From: an uncultured Lachnospiraceae bacterium
GTDB lineage: Bacteria; Bacillota; Clostridia; Lachnospirales; Lachnospiraceae
Assembly: GCA_947626985.1 (NCBI GenBank)
Contig: CANQUG010000011.1
Coordinates: 1 to 64,000 of the forward strand
Direction of reading: 5' to 3'
DNA: 64,000 nucleotides
The notes beneath the pieces are model-generated. The model made no database searches. It was not told the origin of the DNA and saw only the letters and a list, made by a program, of their open reading frames with translations. A program made the position numbers and the translations under genes. Numbering within the stretch: position 1 is the first letter of the stretch; every line of letters begins with the position of its first letter. Of this stretch, positions 9,585 through 16,328 are shown one piece after another.

Positions 9585-11090
9585 TTACGAGAACATGCTC
9601 AGCCCGCTGCGGATCAGACGGATGACCGGCTGAGAGCTGAGACCAAGAGCCAGGTTCAGGATGATAAAGAGAATCAGGGCAGCAGCCTTCTGAGGCTGGT
9701 CCGCCATGGTTATCGTCCGGAAATGCTTCTCGGACGCCAGTTTTCTGTCCGGGGCATAAATGCGGATCACTGTTTTTAAAAAGTAAACGGCATTTAATAT
9801 GGTGCTGATGGCCAGGGCAATGAGGGTGGGGAGCATTTTGTTCACACTCTCCAGAGCGGACTGGGCGAACAGCAGCTTGGAGATAAAGCCGGAGAACATG
9901 GGAATGCCCACCATGGACAGGGAGCCCACGGTAAAGGCCGCGCCCGCCAGCTTGTTTCGGTATCCCGCGCCCGTGAGATCGAAGAAGCTCGTGCTGTCCC
10001 CGGAGGCGTCGGTGATGCCGGAGGCCGCCACGAAGAGCAGTGATTTCGTCGCGGCGTGGGAGACGATGTGATAAATGCTGGCCACCACACTGTCCGTGGT
10101 TCCCAGACCGAAGCCCATATAAATATAGCCGATCTGCGCTACGGAGGAGTAGGCGATCATCCGCCGGATATTGTTTTCCCGTATGGCGCTTACGGATCCC
10201 ATGATCATCCCGGCGATGCCGAAGACAAACAGCACGTTTACCACCTTGCTGTTTTTTACGATGTCAAAGCCGATGACCCGGAAAAAGATCTTTACCAGAA
10301 GGAAGATATATCCCTTGGATACCAGTGAGGACAAAATGGCCGCTGAGGACACTGTGGAATAGCCGTAGGCGTCGGGCAGCCAGGTATGGAAGGGAAACAG
10401 CGCGCTCTTGATGGCCAGTCCGATGGACATCAGACCCAGGGAAACCAGCAGCGGCACGTGATAGGCTCCCGTTTCCTGGAGAATGCGGACCTGCTGCTGG
10501 ATATTGCTCATGAGAAGATGACCGGTGAGATCGTACAGGAAGCAGATCCCCAGAAGCAGAAGACCGGAGCCCAGAAGGCTCATGATCATGTATCTGGTGG
10601 CCGCCTCGATGGTGCGCCCGTTCTGCTTGATCATAATAAGGCCGCAGGCGGAGATGGTGTTGATCTCCACGAAAACGTAGGCGGTGAACAGGTCGTTGGT
10701 ATAGATCAGGGCCAGCAGGGAGCAGAGAAGCAGGTTTACCATGACATAGTAAAGGTTCTCCTTGGATTCCTCCAGCTCCAGCTCCCGTTCCAGCACGCCG
10801 CCCAGCATGCAGAGCAGCATGATGACGCAGAAGAACAGGGCCATGGCCGCTTCCAGGACGCCCACCCGGATCTCATTGCCCCAGGGTGCCGGGAAATGGC
10901 CCATGGTGTATACATAGGACTCTCCCGTTCCCATCACGTAGACCAGTACGGCCGCGGACATGGCGGTGAGAATGAGAAGCACGGCGGTGTTGATGATCTT
11001 CGCTTTTTTTCTGTCCATGACCGTAGACAGAGGTCCGGAGAACAGGGACAGAATGATGGACATAAAAGGAAAATTCTGTACAAAAGCCAT
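9585..11090 (-). CDS. mnhD: MrpD/MbhH-like antiporter subunit
   Basis: A 501-residue polytopic protein, the best MrpD (MnhD/MbhH) candidate because it directly follows the MrpC-like gene, as in mrp and mbh operons. Predicted ion-path residues are Glu142 (FVEI), Lys228 (AIKSALFPFHTWLPDA), Lys259 (LVSKG) and Lys406 (GFISKLLF), matching in order and spacing the residues known to be needed in MrpD. Its ATG overlaps the stop of the upstream mnhC by one base (TAATG), which implies translational coupling. Role: Na+(K+)/H+ exchange in the membrane. Confidence 0.87.
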   Translation of the reverse strand: MAFVQNFPFMSIILSLFSGPLSTVMDRKKAKIINTAVLLILTAMSAAVLVYVMGTGESYVYTMGHFPAPWGNEIRVGVLEAAMALFFCVIMLLCMLGGVLERELELEESKENLYYVMVNLLLCSLLALIYTNDLFTAYVFVEINTISACGLIMIKQNGRTIEAATRYMIMSLLGSGLLLLGICFLYDLTGHLLMSNIQQQVRILQETGAYHVPLLVSLGLMSIGLAIKSALFPFHTWLPDAYGYSTVSSAAILSSLVSKGYIFLLVKIFFRVIGFDIVKNSKVVNVLFVFGIAGMIMGSVSAIRENNIRRMIAYSSVAQIGYIYMGFGLGTTDSVVASIYHIVSHAATKSLLFVAASGITDASGDSTSFFDLTGAGYRNKLAGAAFTVGSLSMVGIPMFSGFISKLLFAQSALESVNKMLPTLIALAISTILNAVYFLKTVIRIYAPDRKLASEKHFRTITMADQPQKAAALILFIILNLALGLSSQPVIRLIRSGLSMFS

Positions 11091-11467
11091 TACAAGCCCT
11101 CCTTCTTCAGCCTGGTGGAAATCTCATCCAGGTCGAGAGTGTGATACCTGTAATACAGGCGGATGGTGAGGGAGAGCATCAGGGCCGTTACGGAGACGGA
11201 CACCACGATGCCGGTAAGCACCAGTCCGCTGGGAATGGGATTGATGTAGGCCTCCACGCTCTGCACGCCGTTCACCACGATGGGAGCCTTCCTGCCGTTG
11301 ATGTATCCCTTCAGGGCCAGGAACAGGTACATGGCGGTATCCATGATGTTCAGGCCGATAATTTTTTTGATGAGGTTTTTCTGAAGAAGCAGATTGGAAA
11401 AGCCGATGCCAAAGAGGATCATCGCCACCGCTTCCTCATAGTTCAGCATAAGATTTGAGAAATCCAT
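11090..11467 (-). CDS. mnhC: MrpC/NuoK-like subunit
   Basis: A 125-residue, three-helix membrane protein of the NuoK/MnhC/MbhG family (segments near residues 10-27, 32-52 and 78-105; GLNIMDTAMYLFL and IPSGLVLTGIVVSVS are family-like). The frame is open further upstream to 11521, but ATG 11467 is preferred: it has GGAAAGGAGGATATT just upstream and lies one base beyond the mnhB stop. It sits between mnhB and mnhD as in other mrp operons. Confidence 0.85.
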   Translation of the reverse strand: MDFSNLMLNYEEAVAMILFGIGFSNLLLQKNLIKKIIGLNIMDTAMYLFLALKGYINGRKAPIVVNGVQSVEAYINPIPSGLVLTGIVVSVSVTALMLSLTIRLYYRYHTLDLDEISTRLKKEGL

Positions 11468-11468
11468 T

Positions 11469-12437
11469 TCAATATCCTCCTTTCCGGAACATGACGAAGA
11501 AGGTGTACATAGTACCCGCAACCACGATGCCCACGCAGATATTCAGGATCAGGATCAGGCCGCTGCTCAGGATCGCTCCCGGCGTGCCCAGAGGAATGAT
11601 GCTCTCGATGTGATTGGCTCCCGTGTAGAAGGAGTAGCTCTTGCACAGAGCGTAGCATCCCAGGGCGCACACGCTCAGACATTTGTAGGTCTTTGCCGTA
11701 AAGAACTTTTCCGTCTTCTCGAAGCCGAAAGCGTTCAGGTACAGGATCAGACCCGCGCCGATGATGGCTCCGCCGGAGAAACCGCCGCCGGGCCCCAGAT
11801 GACCGCCCAGAATGACGTAGATACCGAAGATGACGATGGTGGGAAACAGAATCCTGGTCACGGTCTGAAGGATCAGGTCGTCCTTGGGCTCGTAAATATT
11901 GTCGCTTTCCTCCGGATATTCCTGGCCGGTCTTTTTCTTCTTATCGATGCGCAGCAGGATCAGCACGGTGCAGGTGGCGATAAAGAGCACGTGGGACTCG
12001 CCCAGGGTATCGAAGGCCCTGTAGTCCAGGATCATGCCCGTGACGATGTTTACTGCGCCGGTTTCCTGGAGACCGTCCTCGATATACCGTTCCGCCACCT
12101 CATTATTTACAGGATTCTCCGGATTTCCGAAGGAGGGCAGGAAGGATACGGCCAGCAGCAGCGTTCCCACCAGGAAAAGGCAGAAGAGCACGCTCATGAC
12201 CTGGTAGGCCCTTTCAAAAAAGCGGATCCCCACATTCCTGTCTCTGTCATAGATCAGGCTCCGCACGCGCTCGTGGTCTTCCTTCCGCTTCCGGGCGGCT
12301 GCCGCATCCTCTTTGAACTCCTTCTGAGGCTTCATCTCCACCTCGTCCAGGAGAAGGTCCTTTTCGCCTGCGAACCAGGATTTCAGACGCCAGGTGAGAG
12401 TTTTTTCGTACTGTTCGCGAGGTACTTTTTTACTCAT
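11469..12437 (-). CDS. mnhB: MbhE-MrpB fusion subunit with cytoplasmic N-terminal extension
   Basis: A 322-residue protein joining two modules. Residues ~1-75 are charged and soluble; ~78-98 and ~128-163 form the MbhE/MrpA C-terminal module, recognised by ILDYRAFDTLGES, close to the DFRGFDTLGE signature of MrpA; ~195-320 is the MrpB domain with GGHLGPGGGFSGGAIIGAGL. In Bacillus Mrp these parts sit at the end of MrpA and in MrpB; in archaeal Mbh they are separate MbhE and MbhF. Start ATG 12437 is chosen over upstream codons because of a nearby GGAAGG and because it gives an 8-base overlap with the upstream gene. The ~75-residue basic and acidic N-terminus is not a usual part of either family. 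Confidence 0.82.
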   Translation of the reverse strand: MSKKVPREQYEKTLTWRLKSWFAGEKDLLLDEVEMKPQKEFKEDAAAARKRKEDHERVRSLIYDRDRNVGIRFFERAYQVMSVLFCLFLVGTLLLAVSFLPSFGNPENPVNNEVAERYIEDGLQETGAVNIVTGMILDYRAFDTLGESHVLFIATCTVLILLRIDKKKKTGQEYPEESDNIYEPKDDLILQTVTRILFPTIVIFGIYVILGGHLGPGGGFSGGAIIGAGLILYLNAFGFEKTEKFFTAKTYKCLSVCALGCYALCKSYSFYTGANHIESIIPLGTPGAILSSGLILILNICVGIVVAGTMYTFFVMFRKGGY

Positions 12438-12702
12438 CGGTATGGTCACCTTCCTTTCCCTCTGAGCGGATGATGGCATGAATTTTCTTTAAAGTGACAA
12501 AGAAGAGCAGGGTGGTAACGCCCGCGCCCACAGCCGCCTCCGTGATAGCCAGGTCCGGGGACTCCAGAATGATCCAGATCACGGACATGACCAGACTGTA
12601 GGACATAAAGATGGAAATGGAAACAAGAAGATTTTTGGTGAGACTCACGGCTACCGCGCAGACCACCAGAAATCCCAGTAAAAGATATGTGAATATATTC
12701 AT
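12430..12702 (-). CDS. MbhD-like subunit (DUF4040)
   Basis: A 90-residue, three-helix membrane protein with the motif ESPDLAITEAAVGAGVTT, the hallmark of MbhD and of the matching stretch near the C-terminus of MrpA. It is therefore the first half of the detached MrpA C-terminus; the second half is in the next gene. It overlaps that gene by 8 bp and follows mnhG by 40 bp. In solved Mrp and Mbh structures this region is part of the ion path between the antiporter arm and the rest of the complex. Confidence 0.85.
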   Translation of the reverse strand: MNIFTYLLLGFLVVCAVAVSLTKNLLVSISIFMSYSLVMSVIWIILESPDLAITEAAVGAGVTTLLFFVTLKKIHAIIRSEGKEGDHTDE

Positions 12703-12742
12703 GGATTACGCCTCCTTGATTTTACGAAAGAAGCATCGGATC

Positions 12743-13111
12743 TCACTGATCCTCCGCGGCGCGGGTTTCCTCCTCCAGCTCCTTTAAGGATGCCCGGCGG
12801 TATCTCTTTTCCTTATCCTCGTTGGTGGTCACCTCCAGACGGGCGATCAGGTGAGAGGACGCAGGGGAAGAAAACCACAGAAAGATGATGACGCAGAACA
12901 GCTTCAGGGATGTGAAGTTCAGGCCGCTCATGATGATCAGTCCCACCAGGGAAAAACCGATCCCCAGTGTATCTCCCATAGCCGCCGCGTGCATCCGGTT
13001 CAGCACATATTTAAATCGGAACACGCCGATCATTTCGATGATAAAGATGAACACGCCGCACAGGATCAGTCCTGCGCCCACCAGAAACTGAATCCATTTA
13101 ATCGCCGCCAT
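12743..13111 (-). CDS. mnhG: MrpG-like subunit
   Basis: A 122-residue protein of the MnhG/MrpG/MbhC family: three helices and the conserved GVFRFKYVLNRMHAAAMGDT segment. The C-terminal ~35 residues are charged and cytoplasmic. Its start overlaps the end of mnhF by 14 bp. It contributes to the small-subunit cluster of Mrp-type antiporters. Confidence 0.88.
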   Translation of the reverse strand: MAAIKWIQFLVGAGLILCGVFIFIIEMIGVFRFKYVLNRMHAAAMGDTLGIGFSLVGLIIMSGLNFTSLKLFCVIIFLWFSSPASSHLIARLEVTTNEDKEKRYRRASLKELEEETRAAEDQ

Positions 13112-13427
13112 GTTTCTTTTCCTCCTCCTTTTTTTCCAGATAAACGCCCATGTACACCTTGGTGAGCACGATCACCGCCAGGAAGCTCAGCATGGCGTAG
13201 ATCAGGCAGATGTCCGCCAGGTATCCCTCCTGGAGCATCAGAGCCAGAATGGCAATTATAACCATCACCATGGTGCCCATCATGTTTACGGAAACGATAC
13301 GGTCCGCGATCTTCGGTCCGATAATGGCCCGCACCAGACAGAGCATCACCATTACAGCCAGAAAAACCAGAACGACTGAAAAAAATATGGAATATGCCTG
13401 GGAAAGGCCCGGAATTTCATTGCCCAT
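13098..13427 (-). CDS. mnhF: MrpF-like subunit
   Basis: A 109-residue, three-helix membrane protein with the MnhF/MrpF signature IIGPKIADRIVSVNMMGT and a short charged tail (KKEEEKKHGGD). It overlaps mnhG by 14 bp. Upstream, a ~300-bp repeat array separates it from mnhE, the only large gap in the operon. Confidence 0.88.
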   Translation of the reverse strand: MGNEIPGLSQAYSIFFSVVLVFLAVMVMLCLVRAIIGPKIADRIVSVNMMGTMVMVIIAILALMLQEGYLADICLIYAMLSFLAVIVLTKVYMGVYLEKKEEEKKHGGD

Positions 13428-13460
13428 TATTTTCCCTCCCTTGATTTATCGTTGATTGCC

Positions 13461-13730
13461 GCAGGAAACGTGATATATCTTTCCCGCGCGAACAGAAATC
13501 ATCATATGCCTTTTCCGCGTGTGCAGGAACCGTCATATATCCTTCCTGCGCGAGCAGGAACTGTCATATGTCTTTTTCTGCGCGAACAAGAATCGTCATA
13601 TGTCCTTTCCTTGTGCGAACAGGATGTCATATGTCCTTTCCTTGCGCGGACAGGAACCGTCTTATATTCTTTCCTGCGCGAGCAGGAACTGTCATATATC
13701 TTTTCCTGTGCGTGCAGGAACCGTTATTTT
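13461..13730. repeat. ~32-bp degenerate tandem repeat between mnhE and mnhF
   Basis: About eight units of 30-33 bp (plus-strand consensus CAGGAACCGTCATATATCCT followed by TTCCTGCGCGAG) fill the gap and run into the last codons of mnhE. Adjacent unit ends pair as TTCCTG-CGCGAG-CAGGAA hairpins, and most units hold CATATG or CATATA. Nothing in the stretch codes for a recognisable protein. Confidence 0.85.
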
Positions 13731-14197
13731 TTTGCCGGAGTCGTTTCAAGTCTGGACAGATAATCCACGAAGATGGAAGAATCCATTCCCTCCGCCAGAC
13801 TTTCGTCCAGGCAGTGCACCACATAGTCCGAATTTTCCAGGGACACGGTGATGGTGCCGGGGGTCAGGGTGATGGCATTTGCCAGAAGAGCTCTGGCTTC
13901 CGGTGTTTTCAGATCGGAATGAAAGCTTACCAGCACCGGCTCCACGGCCTCCTGCTCAGACAGGATCATGTGAATGACCGTAAAATTCGCCTTGACGATC
14001 TCCTTCACCAGCACTCCGCAGTACCGCAGAAAGAGAAATACCTTCCGGAGCAGCAGCTTTTCTTTTTCAATGCTGTAATCCATGAATTTGCAGGAAAAAG
14101 CAAAGATCGCCGCCGCGATGATCAGGCCGAACACGGCGATTTCCAGGGTAAAATTCCCGTTGAAGATCACCCACAGCAGAAAGTATAACAGGTACAT
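13724..14197 (-). CDS. mnhE: MrpE-like subunit
   Basis: A 157-residue protein of the MnhE/MrpE/MbhA family: two hydrophobic N-terminal segments (residues ~1-35), then a soluble domain with the diagnostic ITLTPGTITVSLE and VVHCLDE motifs. ATG at 14197 follows AAAAGGAGGTTGGCCT. It is the first gene of the operon. Gene order E-F-G-MbhD-(MbhE+B)-C-D is that of archaeal mbh/mbs operons rather than Bacillus mrpABCDEFG. Confidence 0.88.
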   Translation of the reverse strand: MYLLYFLLWVIFNGNFTLEIAVFGLIIAAAIFAFSCKFMDYSIEKEKLLLRKVFLFLRYCGVLVKEIVKANFTVIHMILSEQEAVEPVLVSFHSDLKTPEARALLANAITLTPGTITVSLENSDYVVHCLDESLAEGMDSSIFVDYLSRLETTPAKK

Positions 14198-14381
14198 AGG
14201 CCAACCTCCTTTTCTTACAGATTTTTACCGGGAATACAGGGACATTGCTTTTCACGGGCAGGTACATGCGGCGGATTTTCTCTCCGCTGACGCGGAAATA
14301 TACCCCGTCTTAGAAAAAACACCCCGCGACTGCGTGAAAGCTTCGTATCCCGGTCTTTTGTATAAACCCAAAATTAACTGT

Positions 14382-14410
14382 ATTTTACTCCTATCTTTAT
14401 TTTTAGTCCA
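14382..14410 (-). promoter_or_regulatory. Candidate sigma-A promoter of the antiporter operon
   Basis: On the minus strand TGGACT, 17 bp, TAAAAT. It would give a leader of about 175 nt before mnhE; that leader (14198-14375) contains no gene. Confidence 0.4.
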
Positions 14411-14470
14411 GAGTAAAACAGTATTTTTTTCTTGTGGAAATAATCTGCGGAATTGTATAAAACGCACAGA

Positions 14471-14816
14471 GTATTCGCCGTGCGGATGCAGAGAAGCAGT
14501 GCCGCCAGCTGGCAGTAAGTGTAGCTTCAGGCGGTAATAGTCATACGGATGCGGCAGAGCAGTGCTGCCAGATCTGGTGTAAACGCATCCTCAGCTGGTA
14601 TTGGCCATACGGACGCAGCGAAGCAGTGCTGCCAGATCTGGTGTAAACGCATTTTCAGCTGGTATTGGCCATACGGACGCAGCGAAGCAGTGCTGCCAGA
14701 TCTGGTGTAAACGCATTTTCAGCTGGTATTGGCCATACGGACGCAGCGAAGCAGTGCTGCCAGATCTGGTGTAAACGCATCCTCAGCTGGTATTGACCAT
14801 ACGGACGCAGTCAGAA
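14471..14816. repeat. 64-bp tandem repeat array
   Basis: Four well-conserved 64-bp units begin at 14561, 14625, 14689 and 14753, preceded by a diverged copy (14498-14560) and part of another from 14471. Each unit contains the palindrome CCAGATCTGG and also CAGCTG and TGGCCA. Sequence of the middle units is almost identical. No open frame of interest runs through it. Confidence 0.9.
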
Positions 14817-14979
14817 CTGTGCTTCCTGTCTGTTGACGGCGCAACGCTCCGCCGAACTAACCGCCAACTACGACTAAGACGCTCAGGAAGAGCCTTCGCG
14901 TCTAAGTCTCCGTAAGCGGTGGATTTCGTCTCCACTAAAACCGCGCCCAAACGGTCTGCCAGACAGGAAGCACAGTCCT
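14813..14979. other. Structured inverted-repeat element (ncRNA or MITE candidate)
   Basis: A perfect 17-bp inverted repeat, ACTGTGCTTCCTGTCTG at 14816-14832 and its complement at 14960-14976, encloses ~127 bp with several internal hairpins: CGGCG-8 nt-CGCCG (14837-14854); a long hairpin at 14872-14908 (GACTAAGACGC against GCGTCTAAGTC with one A/A mismatch, then AGG/CCT at the tip); and GTGGA/TCCAC near 14919-14935. It starts right where the 64-bp array ends. No clear target-site duplication was found. No family was recognised. Confidence 0.6.
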
Positions 14980-14997
14980 GCCTGCTGTGTATCGAAG

Positions 14998-15171
14998 AAA
15001 CTGTGATAACCGGTGAGAGCTTAAGGAAACTGTGAAATCCACTGAAAGCTAATAGAAACTATGAGATTCTCTGAAAGCTAATAGAAACTGCGAGACTCGC
15101 CGCGAGCTAATAGAAACTGTGAAATCTGCTGAATGCTCATAGAAATTGTGAAATCCATGGAATGCTTCTTG
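14998..15171. repeat. 29-bp tandem repeat, six units
   Basis: Six consecutive 29-bp units of the form AAACTGTGAAATC...CTGAAAGCTAATAG (14998-15171) with substitutions but constant length. The last unit overlaps the -35 box of the promoter at 15169. Confidence 0.85.
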
Positions 15172-15197
15172 ACAAGCAGAAAAAATCCAATTATAGT
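15169..15197 (+). promoter_or_regulatory. Sigma-A promoter of the T-box leader
   Basis: TTGACA (15169-15174), 17-bp spacer, TATAGT (15192-15197). Near-consensus and correctly placed about 10 bp before the T-box leader. Confidence 0.8.
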
Positions 15198-15203
15198 AAA
15201 GGG

Positions 15204-15607
15204 CATACAGAAAAAGGCGAAGAGGAAGAGGAGTAGACAGTTGTCCCTCACAGAGAGGAATGTCCCGTAAATCCAGGGCTTTGACAGTCGCCGGACAGAT
15301 TCCGGCAGACTCAGGAACCATCGGAAGCGGGCTGCAAGACATTCCAGGAAGAGACTGCCGAAGGTGGCTTCGGAGCCGGAATGCCCAGAACCCGATTACA
15401 GTATGACCATATATCCATATATTATATGGAAGCTTTTGCACCTGCCTGTACGCATCCCGTACCGGCACCCGCCATACTGCCGGATGAAGCATTCCCGTCC
15501 CCCGGCGTTAACGGAAAAGAGACATGCGGGCCGCATCCCGCATAAGCAAGGTGGTACCGCGGACTACATTCGCCCTTCACATCAGATGTGAAGGGCGTTG
15601 TTTTTTT
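15204..15607 (+). promoter_or_regulatory. T-box leader with terminator, upstream of valS
   Basis: The T-box core AAGGTGGTACCGCG lies at 15548-15561. It is followed by a perfect 13-bp hairpin, CGCCCTTCACATC and its complement (15571-15597), and a T-run (15600-15607): the standard antiterminator/terminator pair. The ~340 nt before it are rich in complementary segments, as expected for Stem I-III. The UGGU in the T-box bulge fits a tRNA ending in ACCA. The specifier codon could not be assigned with confidence; valine is inferred because valS is the next gene, although it starts 722 bp after the terminator. Confidence 0.85.
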
Positions 15608-15699
15608 ATCTTGCCCGACAGTATTCTCCTTCGGCCGCAATCCATCCGATTACCCGGCCCTTATAGGAACCACACGGATTTGTGCTCCAGGGAACTTTA

Positions 15700-15845
15700 T
15701 AAATCCAATATTGAAGGACACCCTTCGTACATCCAACGCTAAAGGACGTGCTTTACACATCTGATGCAAGAATGCGCTTCGCACATCCTGTGCGGAAGGT
15801 GCCCTTTATACATCCAATGTTGAAGGACACACCTCGTACATCCTT
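15700..15845. repeat. ~28-bp degenerate tandem repeat
   Basis: About five units of 26-30 bp with the consensus TCCAATGTTGAAGGACAC followed by CCTTCGTACA. They follow the T-box terminator directly and carry no recognisable gene. Confidence 0.7.
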
Positions 15846-15867
15846 TACACCGTCAGCGCGCAGGGTT

Positions 15868-16090
15868 CGCATGGGGCGGGGCAGCCGGGAGGCGGTTTCG
15901 GCCGCCTTTGGAGGAGTCTTAGAAATTCCCGGTTCGTGGCTTTTTGTGTTATGCGCCAAAATAATACTGTCTGAGCTTCGCGAGTTTATTATTTTGGCGC
16001 ATGGTTTTAACAAAAAGACAGGAACCGTGGAATTTCTTAGGCTCCGGAAACAGCGGCTGAAACCGCCTCCCGGCTGCCCCGCCCCATGCG
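15868..16090. repeat. ~220-bp long palindrome
   Basis: The outermost 32 bp (15868-15899) are a perfect inverted copy of 16059-16090. Pairing continues inward with few mismatches through GGAG..CT.AGAAATTCC.CGGTTC.TG.CTTTTTGT to a perfect 16-bp core, ATGCGCCAAAATAATA (15951-15966) against 15987-16002, leaving a ~20-nt loop. Arms are about 100 bp each. As RNA it would be one very long hairpin; as DNA it could extrude or be a MITE-like element. Confidence 0.85.
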
Positions 16091-16296
16091 GAGCCGTCCG
16101 TTTGATCCAGCTCCACCATGCAAACCTTGCCTGCCAGACTCGGTTCTACACCCATGCGAACCCTGTCCGTCCGGCCCGGTTCCCACACTCGTGCAGAACC
16201 AGCCTGTCAGACTCGGTTCCGCCCCATGCGGAGCCGTCCGTTTGATTCAGCTCCACCATACGAACCCTGTCCGTTTGGTTCAGCTCCCCTTCGCCC
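16081..16296. repeat. ~34-bp degenerate tandem repeat before valS
   Basis: About six units with the consensus CCACCATGCGAACCCTGTCC, then a variable GTTTCAGCT-like end. One block, GCCCCATGCGGAGCCGTCCG followed by TTTGAT, occurs at both 16081 and 16221. The first unit overlaps the right arm of the palindrome. Confidence 0.7.
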
Positions 16297-16328
16297 CAAC
16301 TAACCATCACAAGGAGGACTACCCACCC

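Noticed and set aside
13461-13730. CRISPR array
   Set aside because: Units of ~32 bp are directly adjacent with no unique spacers, and no cas genes are nearby. The same holds for the 64-bp array at 14471-14816.
14816-14976. Insertion sequence remnant
   Set aside because: There are inverted repeats but no transposase fragment and no clear target-site duplication, so it is listed only as a structured element of unknown nature.
15748-16245. Possible proteins in the valS upstream region
   Set aside because: The frames translate tandem repeats and the palindrome, have no ribosome binding site and no family similarity.
16086-16328. N-terminal extension of ValRS
   Set aside because: In frame with valS but repeat-encoded and Pro/Cys-rich; the family start and an AAGGAGG site are at 16329.
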